In this document: in pieces, positions 1 to 8,742 of the stretch
How positions within the stretch are numbered: position 1 is the first letter of the stretch
Layout of the letters: every line of letters begins with the position of its first letter
Assembly (NCBI GenBank): GCA_003427395.1
Contig: BFEA01000360.1
Location: 1,001,746-1,025,737 of the forward strand
Direction of reading: 5' to 3'
DNA length: 23,992 nucleotides
Origin: Chara braunii
Lineage: Eukaryota; Streptophyta; Charophyceae; Charales; Characeae
Notes under the pieces: generated by a model
Told to the model about the DNA's origin: nothing
Seen by the model: the letters and a program-made list of their open reading frames with translations, nothing else
The model's database searches: none
Program-made: the position numbers and the translations under genes

Positions 1-78
<78 letters not shown>
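1..78. repeat. (TC)n dinucleotide microsatellite
   Basis: An uninterrupted TC repeat opens the window and gives way to a CTT/CGT-rich stretch (79-115). Together with the (AG)n tract at the other end it suggests that the sequence ends were set by microsatellites that could not be assembled through. No function is implied. Confidence 0.97.
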
Positions 79-82
<4 letters not shown>

Positions 83-232
83 AGTCTTCTTCTTCGTCGT
101 GGTCTTCTTGCAGGTGCGCGGCGGCTTCTCCAATCTCAGGTCCGCTATGGCGGACTGTACCCCTCGGCGGCCGCCTCTGCTATGGCGCTTTAGTGCCTGC
201 ACACGACAGCGCGCATGGAATAGCGGGTACCA

Positions 233-244
233 GCTCCGATACCA
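233..244 (-). other. Putative primer-binding site of a second LTR retrotransposon (minus strand)
   Basis: Read on the minus strand this is TGGTATCGGAGC. It is the same tRNA-iMet-type primer site seen in the central element at 3366-3377 (11 of 12 positions agree) and close to the usual plant form TGGTATCAGAGC. One base beyond it on the plus strand the sequence TGCAATCAG begins. That is what the inner end of a minus-oriented 5' LTR (ending in CA when read on its own strand) should look like. The element's leader would run left towards position 1, where the minus strand is GA-rich. The far end of this LTR was not found, so the element is inferred from the PBS and its TG/CA context only. Confidence 0.5.
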
Positions 245-245
245 A

Positions 246-1380
246 TGCAATCAGACTCGTCTCATTCACACTTTTCATGCGTGTAAACAGCAGCACAGCA
301 AACTGGCGACATGCGCCCACACAGAACTCAGAGATATGGCACCCAGGTAAGAGTTCACTTCCACTTCCTATGGCGACTCAGCGCCCAACAACTCACTGTT
401 CACACACCGGATCCCCCTGGATATCCCACACGCATCACTCCGAACACTCACNCAACACACACACACCGGCTACAGCTATGGCAGCTATGGCTGCCTCTAC
501 GCTATCGCTATGCTAAGCTCCTCTGGCCCACTTCGACTTCGGGCACACTGCAGACTTCCTCGCACAAGCCGCTGAGACAGCGCTTCCGCATGGCTTCCGC
601 AGGAATCAATGAATGGTTGTGCGCGGCCTCTTGATTTATACTTCTGTGGCTCGTCGGCCTGCCCTGTTTCCCTGGCCCACGGTGTACACAGTCTCGGGCG
701 GTACTTGCTTGGCTGGACCGGACTGACTGGACTGGGACTGCTGACTCTGCGCGGTGGACTTCCACCACTTGCCCACTTACCTTGACCTACAGTGGGCTTG
801 ACTCCGAAAGGCCACTTCTAGAAGTATCTACTTGGCCCTTGCCCTTTCAGGTGAGTAGCGGCTACGACTTTGACCCTTCAGAAAGTCTACAGCTAAGACC
901 TCTGGACTCTCTAGACTCCTACCCGACAGGTCTACAGTTCGAATCCCCTATACCCTGTAACCTACGATGACCTACCTACCACTGGCGGTCCTACAGGTCG
1001 CAGGTTCAACTCTACGGGTTGACACAGGTACTGCACACAGGTAAGGTGGGGAACTAGGGATCGAGCCCTGGGATCTGCATCAGCTACTGCGAACTGGTGA
1101 ATACCGTTTCAAAAGAAAAAACAAAAAATGTTGTAATCCAACAAAAGCAGGGATGTAGGGATTCTCAAACCCTACAACCCCATAGTTTTTTTTTTCTTTT
1201 GCCTATTTTCCTGGGAAATAAAAATATTGTAAGTTTCATGGTTGCACTCGACCGCATGGGGTTGGGACGACGGTCACAATCCCGACGACACTCGGTCAGC
1301 GACTCCACAGTCATGACTGGGGGGGATACATAGCCCCTTGTACCCTTCCTTGATCCCCTGCCCTCCCCTCTTGCCACCTA
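246..1380. other. Unassigned DNA, possibly LTR of the minus-strand element
   Basis: No gene is supported here. Short open stretches exist on both strands but none shows a recognisable motif. The sequence has repeated CTAC/CAGGT-type words (CAGGTAAG or CAGGTGAG near 346, 848 and 1040) and one ambiguous base at 452. If the PBS at 233-244 is real, at least the first part of this interval would be its LTR. I could not place the outer LTR end. Confidence 0.3.
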
Positions 1381-2240
1381 GATTCCACCGCCCTGCATCC
1401 CTCCCCATCACCTGGCACTGAGTTAGCTCATGCCCCCCGCAGGTGGCCCCTGCCTTCCCCCTGCGCTCATCGACCCTGCCAGCCCCCTCCTCCTCCTGCT
1501 AGGCCAACACCTCCCCACCGCCTCCCTCCTACAGGCCCCGTAGGCCTCCTTTCTGGTTTGGGAAGTGACCCTGCCGACCTTCAACCCGGTCCGCCCTCTA
1601 AACCACCTGCTCCCCTTGTGTCCCTCCTTGCAGGCCCAAGAGGAGGGTCCCCTCACTTCCATGAGCAGGTGGTCGCCCCTAAACCCAACTCGAACTGCTC
1701 TCTTCTTGCTCCCGAAACGCCAACCACCTGCTCTCCCCCTGTTCCCCCTCCCTCACTTCCGGGCGCTTTCTCCCTCCCTATTCCACCAGGCCCGACACTC
1801 GTTGACCGGACACCCTCTGTCCCACGACTGTGCCCTCCTTTGTGCGCTGGGTACGGCTTCCCTCTGTCCCCTGCTAACTCTCTCCCTCAGAAGAAGGGAG
1901 AACCGGTTATCTCCTCCCTGTTCCAGGCTTGGAGTGCCCTCACCCCCAATCTTTCCCTTGCCCTTTCCCCTCCCAGGGACCACCCGCCGTTCCCCTGATT
2001 GCCTGGGCAACCTTCCTTCTGACCCCCTTCCTTCTGCCCTGTTGCCGTCCCAGGGGCAAGGTTTCACCGGTTGTTCCAGATGGGATTTCAGCGTCCTAGG
2101 TGGGGTCCAGTGTCCTTAGGGTTTTGCATCAAGATTGGGATCCCACTGGCCCTCCCACATCCAGCGAGTCGCCCCCCCTCCCTCACTGGCTTTGTCAATG
2201 AACACCCACCCTTCAAGGGCCTTCATGACCTAGGTCCACC
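1380..2240. other. Pyrimidine-rich (C/T) block
   Basis: The plus strand is dominated by C and T for roughly 850 bases (runs such as CCCTCCC and CCTCCTCCTCC). The strand bias alone keeps several reading frames open, for example 1565-2119. Their conceptual products are just Pro/Leu/Ser/Arg-rich low complexity, so I do not call a gene. A similar C/T-rich block lies on the far side of the central retrotransposon (about 12400-12850). Confidence 0.6.
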
Positions 2241-2438
2241 GTTCACCACTACGTTGTGTCAAACGGGTCACTAGTAAGGCGCCCGATGGGCTTCGCTGTG
2301 TGCAATGGGTGGTGCACGCACTCCGTATCCATGTAAAGATGGCCGCAAGTGTGGCATTTAAAGCACCACGGTTGGAGCTTATGCGCCGTGTGAATTCTCT
2401 GTAGTCTTCCCTCAATTTAATAAGGGATGATGTTGTTT

Positions 2439-2442
2439 ATTG
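2439..2442. repeat. Left target-site duplication of the central retrotransposon
   Basis: ATTG directly precedes the 5' LTR and recurs directly after the 3' LTR (11819-11822). If the LTR is taken to start one base later, the duplication reads ATTGT on both sides (5 bp), the usual length for Ty3/Gypsy elements. It marks a real integration event with both outer ends preserved. Confidence 0.75.
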
Positions 2443-3217
2443 TGTAATGACCCACCATAACACAGACTGAGAACACTGGTGATTTCTGAAGTTCTGCTGA
2501 TGGAATGGATCCCTTGCCAAGATTCCCGCATTCTGCTGTGTTTTCTAAGTCTGTATGTGTGCGTGCCTGTTGACTTGCGTGCCTGTCTGAGTGCTTGTCG
2601 GCATGAGAGTGTGTGTGACCCGTAAGGGTACTTGCTTGTTTGGCAGGCCCGTAGGGCCGGTACTTACCTGTGGCCGGGAGCTTCCACCTTGGCTATGGTG
2701 GAGCTCTACTGGTAGGAGGAGGCGGGAGAAGGGGACCAAGGAGGAGAGTGGTGGGGTACTTACTTGGCTATGGCAGACACCATCTTCATCACCTTGTTAG
2801 GCGCTGCATCTGGAAGGCCCCAGTGGGGGTAGTGCCGCATCAAGGAAGCTCGGGGCAGAGTCAGGCATGGCGGTTGAGTGGGCAGCGGCATAGCTGCATG
2901 GTGACGACCTTGAAGTGGGGCTGCGATATAGCTGCTTTGGGTTGTCCTTTGGACAGGAGGCTGAAGCCTCAGTAGTCCGCCATAGCTTCGGGCTGTATGT
3001 AGAGGAAGAGGAGGGGTTGCCATGGCTATGGTGGACCTCATGTTGTGCCTGCCGTACAAGTGGGATTCGGACATTGATTCTGGTTCAGTCATTCAACATT
3101 ATTATTGTTATTTCTTGTTTGAATAAAAGGGGAGGAGATAAGGAGGAAGAGATTGGTTGGCGAAGAAGAAGAGCCTTGTCATTGGTCTATGCTGGAGTAC
3201 ATCATCTTCTTCTTCTT

Positions 3218-3252
<35 letters not shown>

Positions 3253-3364
3253 CTTCTTCTTCTTTCCCTCTCTCTCCTCTCAAGTTCATTCATTTCTTTT
3301 TGCAATTGGATGGCATTGTACTTTCAGATGAATGTATACTTCGAAATTGGCCAGGATTGTAACA
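2443..3364 (+). repeat. 5' LTR (922 bp)
   Basis: Begins TGTAATGACC and ends GTAACA, so it keeps the TG...CA termini. It aligns with 10401-11818. Differences: it lacks a 475-bp segment present in the 3' LTR (join at GGCCG, 2672-2676), lacks the 42-bp terminal duplication, and has about seven more TTC units (3224-3265). An AATAAA at 3122-3127 could serve as poly(A) signal; the 3' LTR has AATAAG there. In the part aligned by eye (about 2755-3065) there are about 20 substitutions in 300 bases. Confidence 0.93.
3224..3265. repeat. (TTC)n microsatellite inside the 5' LTR
   Basis: About 13-14 TTC units near the LTR 3' end. The corresponding tract in the 3' LTR (about 11699-11718) is roughly 21 bases shorter. 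This is ordinary post-insertion slippage and accounts for part of the LTR length difference. Confidence 0.9.
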
Positions 3365-3365
3365 T

Positions 3366-3377
3366 TTGTATCGGAGC
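3366..3377 (+). other. Primer-binding site (tRNA-iMet type)
   Basis: TTGTATCGGAGC starts two bases after the LTR's terminal CA. It differs at two positions from the plant initiator-Met primer site TGGTATCAGAGC, so minus-strand DNA synthesis was probably primed by tRNA-iMet. The position directly after the LTR also confirms the LTR end. Confidence 0.8.
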
Positions 3378-3417
3378 GGATTCTACTGACTGGCGAGAGT
3401 TGACTTTGCTACCATAA

Positions 3418-3458
3418 CCCTAACCCTAGTGGTAAGGGCTAACCACTTAGGGTTAGGG
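3418..3458 (+). repeat. Telomere-like inverted repeat in the retroelement leader
   Basis: Left arm 3418-3433 (two CCCTAA units followed by GTGGT) pairs with right arm 3442-3458 (ACCAC followed by two TTAGGG-type units). The stem has 16 base pairs, 11 of them uninterrupted, with a single bulged T at 3447 and an 8-nt loop. It lies about 40 bases after the PBS, where retroelement RNAs often carry dimerisation or packaging structures. The arms consist of telomere-like hexamers. Role unknown. Confidence 0.75.
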
Positions 3459-4853
3459 ATGGAAGTTAGGATTAAGTGGGGCAGCGTGGTGAAGGGAAGC
3501 TGCTCCCAACTGGCAGGGCCGTGTAGGGTGGACACTAGACCCGGCCAGGTTGTTTGAGTGCATGTTTGTGGTGGCGAGACACAAGGTGGGACTTCGTGAT
3601 GCAACTTGAGAGAGGCGACAGTGAAGGGCACCTACAACTTGAATCTGGACTTCAAGGAAGACGAGGAGTGACTTTAGGGCTCCCCTCAAGTCAGGCGAGC
3701 TTGAGGGTGGCAGCCATATCTGCACCTACGGACTGCAAGTTGCTGCTTTGATCTTCAACATCGACGGGGGATCCGGCTTTGTACTTTGGGGTAGATGTTG
3801 ACCCTCCTAGATGATAGGACACTAGTGTAGAGGATGCTAATTGGGTCAGGAGGACTATGTGAGAGGGGGGGTGAGTTCTTTTCATCTCAAGAGCCTGGCC
3901 ACTCAGGTAAGTGTCGTGCCGCCAGGGTGCCCATGTGTGTGTGCATGGAATTGACTGCCTGTTGGGGTTTTCTGGGTTCTTCTTCCATCCTCCGTAGTCT
4001 TGATTGTGTGTGAGGTGTGTGAACTGCCTACTCACCTGATGAGTGAATGAATGGAGTATCTTGCTTGCCATGCTATATTTCTCTAGAGCGCTTTGTTTAT
4101 TTCATTCTGAACGGTTGTAGTCTGTAGGTTCTTTATGGGGCAAAATTTCATTTTTCAAATCGGTAGGGACAGAGTAGGTCTTTGTGGAACTCTTGTTGGT
4201 TGGGACCCGGTTCTGACTCCACTGGGACCGTTTGGACTCAGTGGGACCAGGCCCAAACAAGAAGGGCCCCTCATGCCAAATCTGTTGACGTCAGTTACCT
4301 TGCTTTATCTGATTGGCACTCGGACTTTATGCTTTCGGATCAGGACACTCGTTGCCGAGGGGATCTCCGTTGAGACGTTTTATCAGACTTTACCGCACGA
4401 TCCGCCGCCTGACTCGCACCTTGGACACCACTCAAATCTCTCTTGCATTACGCTGTACACTTCGAATCTGATTTGTTGTGTCTGCACGGAGATGAGTCCG
4501 GCTAGGCTTGAGAGGACCTCATACATAGTCGGTCCAAACTATGTGGCTGGATCAGATCTCTTTGATCTTTATTTCCTTTTTTGTTTAGACTGCTCTCCAG
4601 CCCAAATGAATTGTCGCTCAGGCTAGGAGTTATACCTTCTCTTCTGATTGTTTTCAAAGCTGTTTATTTGACTTGGTTCGTTAAATGCCTGCGTCTACAC
4701 GATCGCAAACAAGAGAGAGAGAGAGAGAGAAGAGAGGAGCTTCTGAGAGTTGCTCTTGAGGGAGTGAGGAGAGGGAAGAGGAGTGTTCGTCCCAAAAGTG
4801 TGAGGAAGTACGGACCCCTCTTGAGAGACTTGCTAACACCCTCATCCTCCACT
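3459..4853 (+). other. Untranslated leader of the retrotransposon
   Basis: About 1.4 kb between the hairpin and the first gag ATG. It contains short open frames (for example 4135-4626) with no recognisable domain and no similarity to gag. A short (GA)n tract lies at about 4709-4730, shortly before gag. Long leaders are common in plant Ty3 elements; I see no additional gene. Confidence 0.6.
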
Positions 4854-6496
4854 ATGGCATCTGCAGCCGAATGGAAGCTGCAAATGGACGCTGCCCCCGA
4901 GGCAGAAAAAGCGCAGTACCGATTCTTCTATGAGAAAGCACTGAAGAGGGAAGAGGAAGAGAAGGAGAAGGAAAGAGAAGAAAAGGTGAAGGCTCACGAA
5001 ACTGTCTTTTTTTCAGTACTGTGCCCGCCTTAACTAACGAGAAGGTGGAAGAGAAAACCGTTTCATTCCTCCGGGCTTTGATAGACGTCCGGGCTGCTGA
5101 GGACCATACAAGCCAATTTGCAAAGGTGTTCGACGAACTCAAGAAGTTACGCGAGGATATGGCCCTGATGGCGCAGCAGCACCGTGACCAGCTGCAACAG
5201 TTTGCTAACTTGCAGCCTGCCCAAAGTGTCCTTCCGCATGCTTACCTTGCTTCTAGTGCTGCGTGTCATTTCGTTCTTGCCCCTCTAAATGTGTCTTCTT
5301 TTACTTCTTCTTCTTCTTTGAGTGTGACTAACAACCTATCCGGATCTGCAGCAGGTCCAGACCCCGCTGTTGTTGCTGCTGCTGCAGCAGCGGCAAGTGG
5401 CAGTGCAGGGCATTCTGGAACTGTTGCAGTCCCGAGTTCGGACCCAACAGCCGCTGGTCCAAGCTGCAGCTTTCCTTATATGGATAGAAAGGCGGCGCAG
5501 ATTCCGTCTAAGTATGATGGAAAGGACAACATCGAATCTTGGATCAGCTCCATGCGATCCTACTTTGATGTGCTGGGGACACTCCCAGTTACTCAGTCGT
5601 CGGTCCTAGGGACCAATGTGGAACCCCCCGTAAGAGGATTCTTGGAAATCCAAGCTGTACAAGCAGGCTATAAAAGAATAGACCTGAACAAATGGTTGAA
5701 GGCTACGCCTGTAGCCACACTCGAAGAACTCTTGATTAAACAGTATGTTGATCCACATGCTACAGCTAAAGCTAGACTTAAGCTTGACAAGCTCAAGCAC
5801 AGCAAATGGACCGGCACCATGCATAGCTTGCAGCAGTATGTTAGTAAACTATTTGCTACTCCGGATCTGGAGATGACTGCGCAATCTTGCTTGGATGTGA
5901 TAAAAGGCACGGTCCCCTCTACTATAACACATCGCCTAGGGCTCGAGCTCATTGCGTATACAGATTGGCTTACCCTCATGCGGGACTTAGTCAAATTGGA
6001 GGCACAAGACCTCCCGGGTGGATCGTGTGGCAAAAAGACCACCGGCCGCAAATGGTTTCTGGACAGCAACCGTTTTTCAGTGCACAATCTACTTGAGGAT
6101 GACGAGGAGACCTTCGCAGAGGATCCTTCTCTTGATAACGATCAAGAGCAAGGTTGCGAGGCATCTTGCTCTTTGTCAGCCCATGAGTCTGAGTGTGTGA
6201 ATGATGATGAATCTATGAATGCCTTCAAAAAGACTGCCTTCAAAAAGACTGCCTTCAAAAGTAAGGGATCGAGGACCATGGTGAAGAACAATAGTAAAAC
6301 CATTCTCCTTCCCAAGAGAGCGAAGATTCCACCCAAACCAGAAGATCCTGCCACAAAACCATGGGTAGATCTCCGGATCAGTGAAAGTGAGTGAAAACAC
6401 AGGGTGAAGAAAAGAGTTTGCCTGCATTGCACCAAACCGGGACATTCAGTCCAACATTGCTTCCGATTGCAGCAGGGAAACCAGCAACGGGGGTAG
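4854..6496 (+). pseudogene. gag: gag (capsid and CCHC nucleocapsid), broken
   Basis: Structural polyprotein that would form the cytoplasmic virus-like particle. The ATG at 4854 has a good context (ACTATGG) and opens a Lys/Glu-rich coiled-coil-like N-terminus. The frame is lost at a T-run (5007-5013) and resumes in the -1 frame from about 5018, which fits loss of one T. Then come a Q-rich segment, a Ser/Ala-rich linker with a poly-Ala run, and the capsid region (about 5480-6010), with motifs such as ESWISSMRSYF and LQQYVSKLF typical of plant retrotransposon gag. A 15-bp tandem repeat at 6224-6260 encodes AFKKT copies. A TGA at 6392-6394 interrupts the frame. In the same frame right after it is a CCHC knuckle (Cys 6419, Cys 6428, His 6443, Cys 6458; CX2CX4HX4C). 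The frame ends at TAG 6494-6496. Confidence 0.88.
6475..6481 (+). promoter_or_regulatory. Candidate -1 ribosomal frameshift site G GGA AAC
   Basis: GGGAAAC is a canonical X XXY YYZ slippery heptamer, known from gag-pro junctions of type D retroviruses. Here it is exactly in phase with gag: zero-frame codons are GGA (6476-6478) and AAC (6479-6481). It lies 15 bases after the last zinc-knuckle Cys codon and 12 bases before the gag stop TAG (6494). A -1 slip enters the pol frame that stays open to 8742. Downstream, 6493-6498 (GTAGAG) can pair with 6513-6518 (CTCTAC), a weak stem 11 nt from the heptamer. Confidence 0.7.
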
Positions 6497-8742
6497 AGAC
6501 ATCATCAACACACTCTACAAACGGAGAGGCTGAACATGTAAGTGCAGATCCTTCGCTGGATTCTGATCCCACTCATCAAACCCCTCCTGAGACCCCATCT
6601 GATACTAATTCCAAGGCTGAGAAAATACACATCCTATATAAAGAGCCTTGGGTAGAGTCAGAAGAGATTGACTTTCATGCTTTGTTCACGCGCGGGGCTC
6701 ATATGAAGCAAGAACGCACGCAAGGGAGGATGAAGTTGATCTTCTTCAAACTCTCCATTAATGGTCGTGACATCCGTGCGTTGGTTGATTGTGGTGCAAC
6801 CGCCAACTACTTCTCACTGCACGACATTCGTAAGGCACGCTTGGGGATGAAGCAAGTGACTTTGCAGAATCCTTGCCGGACTCAAGTGGGCAACCAAGCG
6901 GTTGTCACCTCTACGCATGCAGTCAAAGGTGTGCGCACTACCTTTGACGCAGACCGCACAATCACACAAGAACTGAACTTTTATGTCCTTGATCAGTGCC
7001 CCTTCGACGCGGTTATTGGCTTGGGCTGGTTGCAAGCCCAATGTGAAAGAACCACGTCGAAGGACTCAAAGTTCATGGTCAAAGATGCCATGGGAATCGA
7101 GCGTCCAGCCCTCTTGGATGAGCCACACGAGTCCCAAGTAACTTTTCTCAATGCAATGCAATTCTGCAAAAAGTGGCGCAGGCGCAAAGTTGATGAGCAA
7201 ATGTATATAGCCTTTGTTAGGCCTGCTCATGTGCCTTCTATTTTTGTTGTACATAATGATTCTACTTTGCATGTCGTTTCTACTTCTGAGGCAACTACTA
7301 CCTCTGCTAAATCTACTTCTAGTCCAAATGACTCTACTTCCAATTCTGTTGTTTTAACTGCACCTATGCAATCCGGTACGCTTGCACCTGAAAGTGATGA
7401 TCCACCTCCGAAAGTCCCATCAGCAATCCGCAACCTTTTCAACCGATTTCCTAAAGTCTTGGCCGAGCCACATGCAGTTCCCGTGCATCCGGTCCGACAC
7501 AAGATCGAGTTGATAGATGGTAGCACTCCTCCAAAAGGTTGTGTCTATCGAATGAGCTCAAGCGAACTGGAGGAACTGCGAAGGCAGATCGATGACATGA
7601 TTGGGAAGGGATGGATGAAGCCAAGCGAATCCGAATTCGGTGCACCGGTTTTGTTTGTCCCGAAGAAAGGAGGCAAACTACGGATGTGTATCGATTTCCG
7701 CGGACTGAATACAATCACAAGAAAGAATGCATATCCTTTGCCACGTATTGATGATCTGCTTGATGATGCAGGTGGGTGCAAGGTCTTCAGCAAGATCGAT
7801 CTCAAGTCTGGCTACCACCAGATTGAAGTCGACCCTGCAGACCAGCACAAAACTACATTCAAAACTCGCAATGGGTTGTACGAGTTTACCGTCATGCCCT
7901 TCGGCCTCACGAATGCAGCAGCCACCTTTCAAAGTCTCATGGACAAGGTATTCCGCAATCAGATTAATCGGTTTGTTGTTGTTTATCTGGATGACATACT
8001 AATCTTCAGCAAATCGATGGAGGAATATGTGAGACACCTTGAGGAAGTGTTGCAGATCCTCAAGGATGTGCAACTCCATCTCAACTTGGAGAAATATGAG
8101 TTTGGGAGGGACAGCGTCATCTACCTTGGACATCGGTTGTCTGCTACAGGCCTAGAGCCCAAAGCAACCAAAGTTGAGGTCATTCGCAATTGGCCCCAAC
8201 CGGCCAATGTCCGCGAGTTGCGTTCTTTTCTTGGTCTTGCGTCNTACTACCGTAAGTTTGTACCCAAATTCTCTATCATCGCCCGTCCGCTGTCCAAATT
8301 GACAAGTAAGAATGTGTCTTATACATGGGATGGGGAATGCACAACAGCCTTCCAAGAGTTGAAGGAGGCTTTGGTGAGTCATCCGGTGCTCCGCATTGTA
8401 GATCCCAAACTTACATTCGTAGTAACTACGGATGCAAGCTTGTATGGGATTGGCGCAGTGCTGCAGCAAGATGACAGCGATGGTTTACGTCCGCTTGAAT
8501 ATTACAGCAAGCGCATGCCCAGTCACAAGGTAGCTGCTTCCACTTACATGCGAGAGCTCTATGCTTTGAGAGAGGCACTAGATCATTGGAAACACTACCT
8601 CTTGGGTCGTCATTTCAAAGTGTTCTCAGATCACGAGACTTTGAAATGGATTCAGACACACATTAATCCATCAACCACATTGACCCGGTGGCTGCATGAG
8701 ATTGATGTGTATGATTTTGAACTTAAGCACAAGAAAGGCTGA
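6481..8742 (+). pseudogene. pol: pol part 1: protease, reverse transcriptase, RNase H
   Basis: Open in one frame from the frameshift site to TGA 8740-8742, with no ATG near its start, as expected for a frameshift product. Protease: ALVDCGATANYF with catalytic Asp at 6787 (DCG instead of the commoner DSG/DTG), and a matching FDAVIGLGWL flap-end motif at about 7003-7032. Reverse transcriptase from about 7430, with VPKKGGKLRMCIDFR, MPFGLTNAAATFQ and the catalytic YLDD at 7984-7995. The ambiguous base at 8244 is in a TCN Ser codon and does not change the protein. RNase H: TTDAS (Asp 8431), RELYALREAL, and FSDHETLKW. All core catalytic residues of RT and RNase H are present. The frame is lost at about 8738, at the start of the KKG...NRVADAL region, where one base appears to be missing, so integrase is cut off. 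Confidence 0.93.

Noticed and set aside
930-950. tRNA-like B box (AGTTCGAATCCC)
   Set aside because: The flanking bases do not form a T-stem or acceptor stem and no A box or anticodon arm is present.
1045-1080. Minus-strand GGCTCGATCCC, resembling a tRNA or SINE B box
   Set aside because: A 4-bp T-stem is possible, but no upstream cloverleaf or A box at a suitable distance was found.
1565-2119. 184-codon open frame in the pyrimidine-rich block
   Set aside because: The product is Pro/Leu/Ser/Arg low complexity caused by C/T bias, overlaps another long frame of similar quality, and has no domain pattern.
2915-3331. Open frames across the LTR and its TTC repeat
   Set aside because: They translate a microsatellite (poly-Phe/poly-Ser/poly-Arg) inside an LTR, and homologous frames in the other LTR differ.
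4135-4626. 163-codon open frame in the retrotransposon leader
   Set aside because: No recognisable motif, not followed in frame by gag, and no counterpart known in this element class.
4984-5016. Possible intron in gag (GTGAAG donor to TTTTTTTCAG acceptor)
   Set aside because: Only about 31 nt long, too short for normal plant splicing. A one-base loss in the T run explains the frame change.
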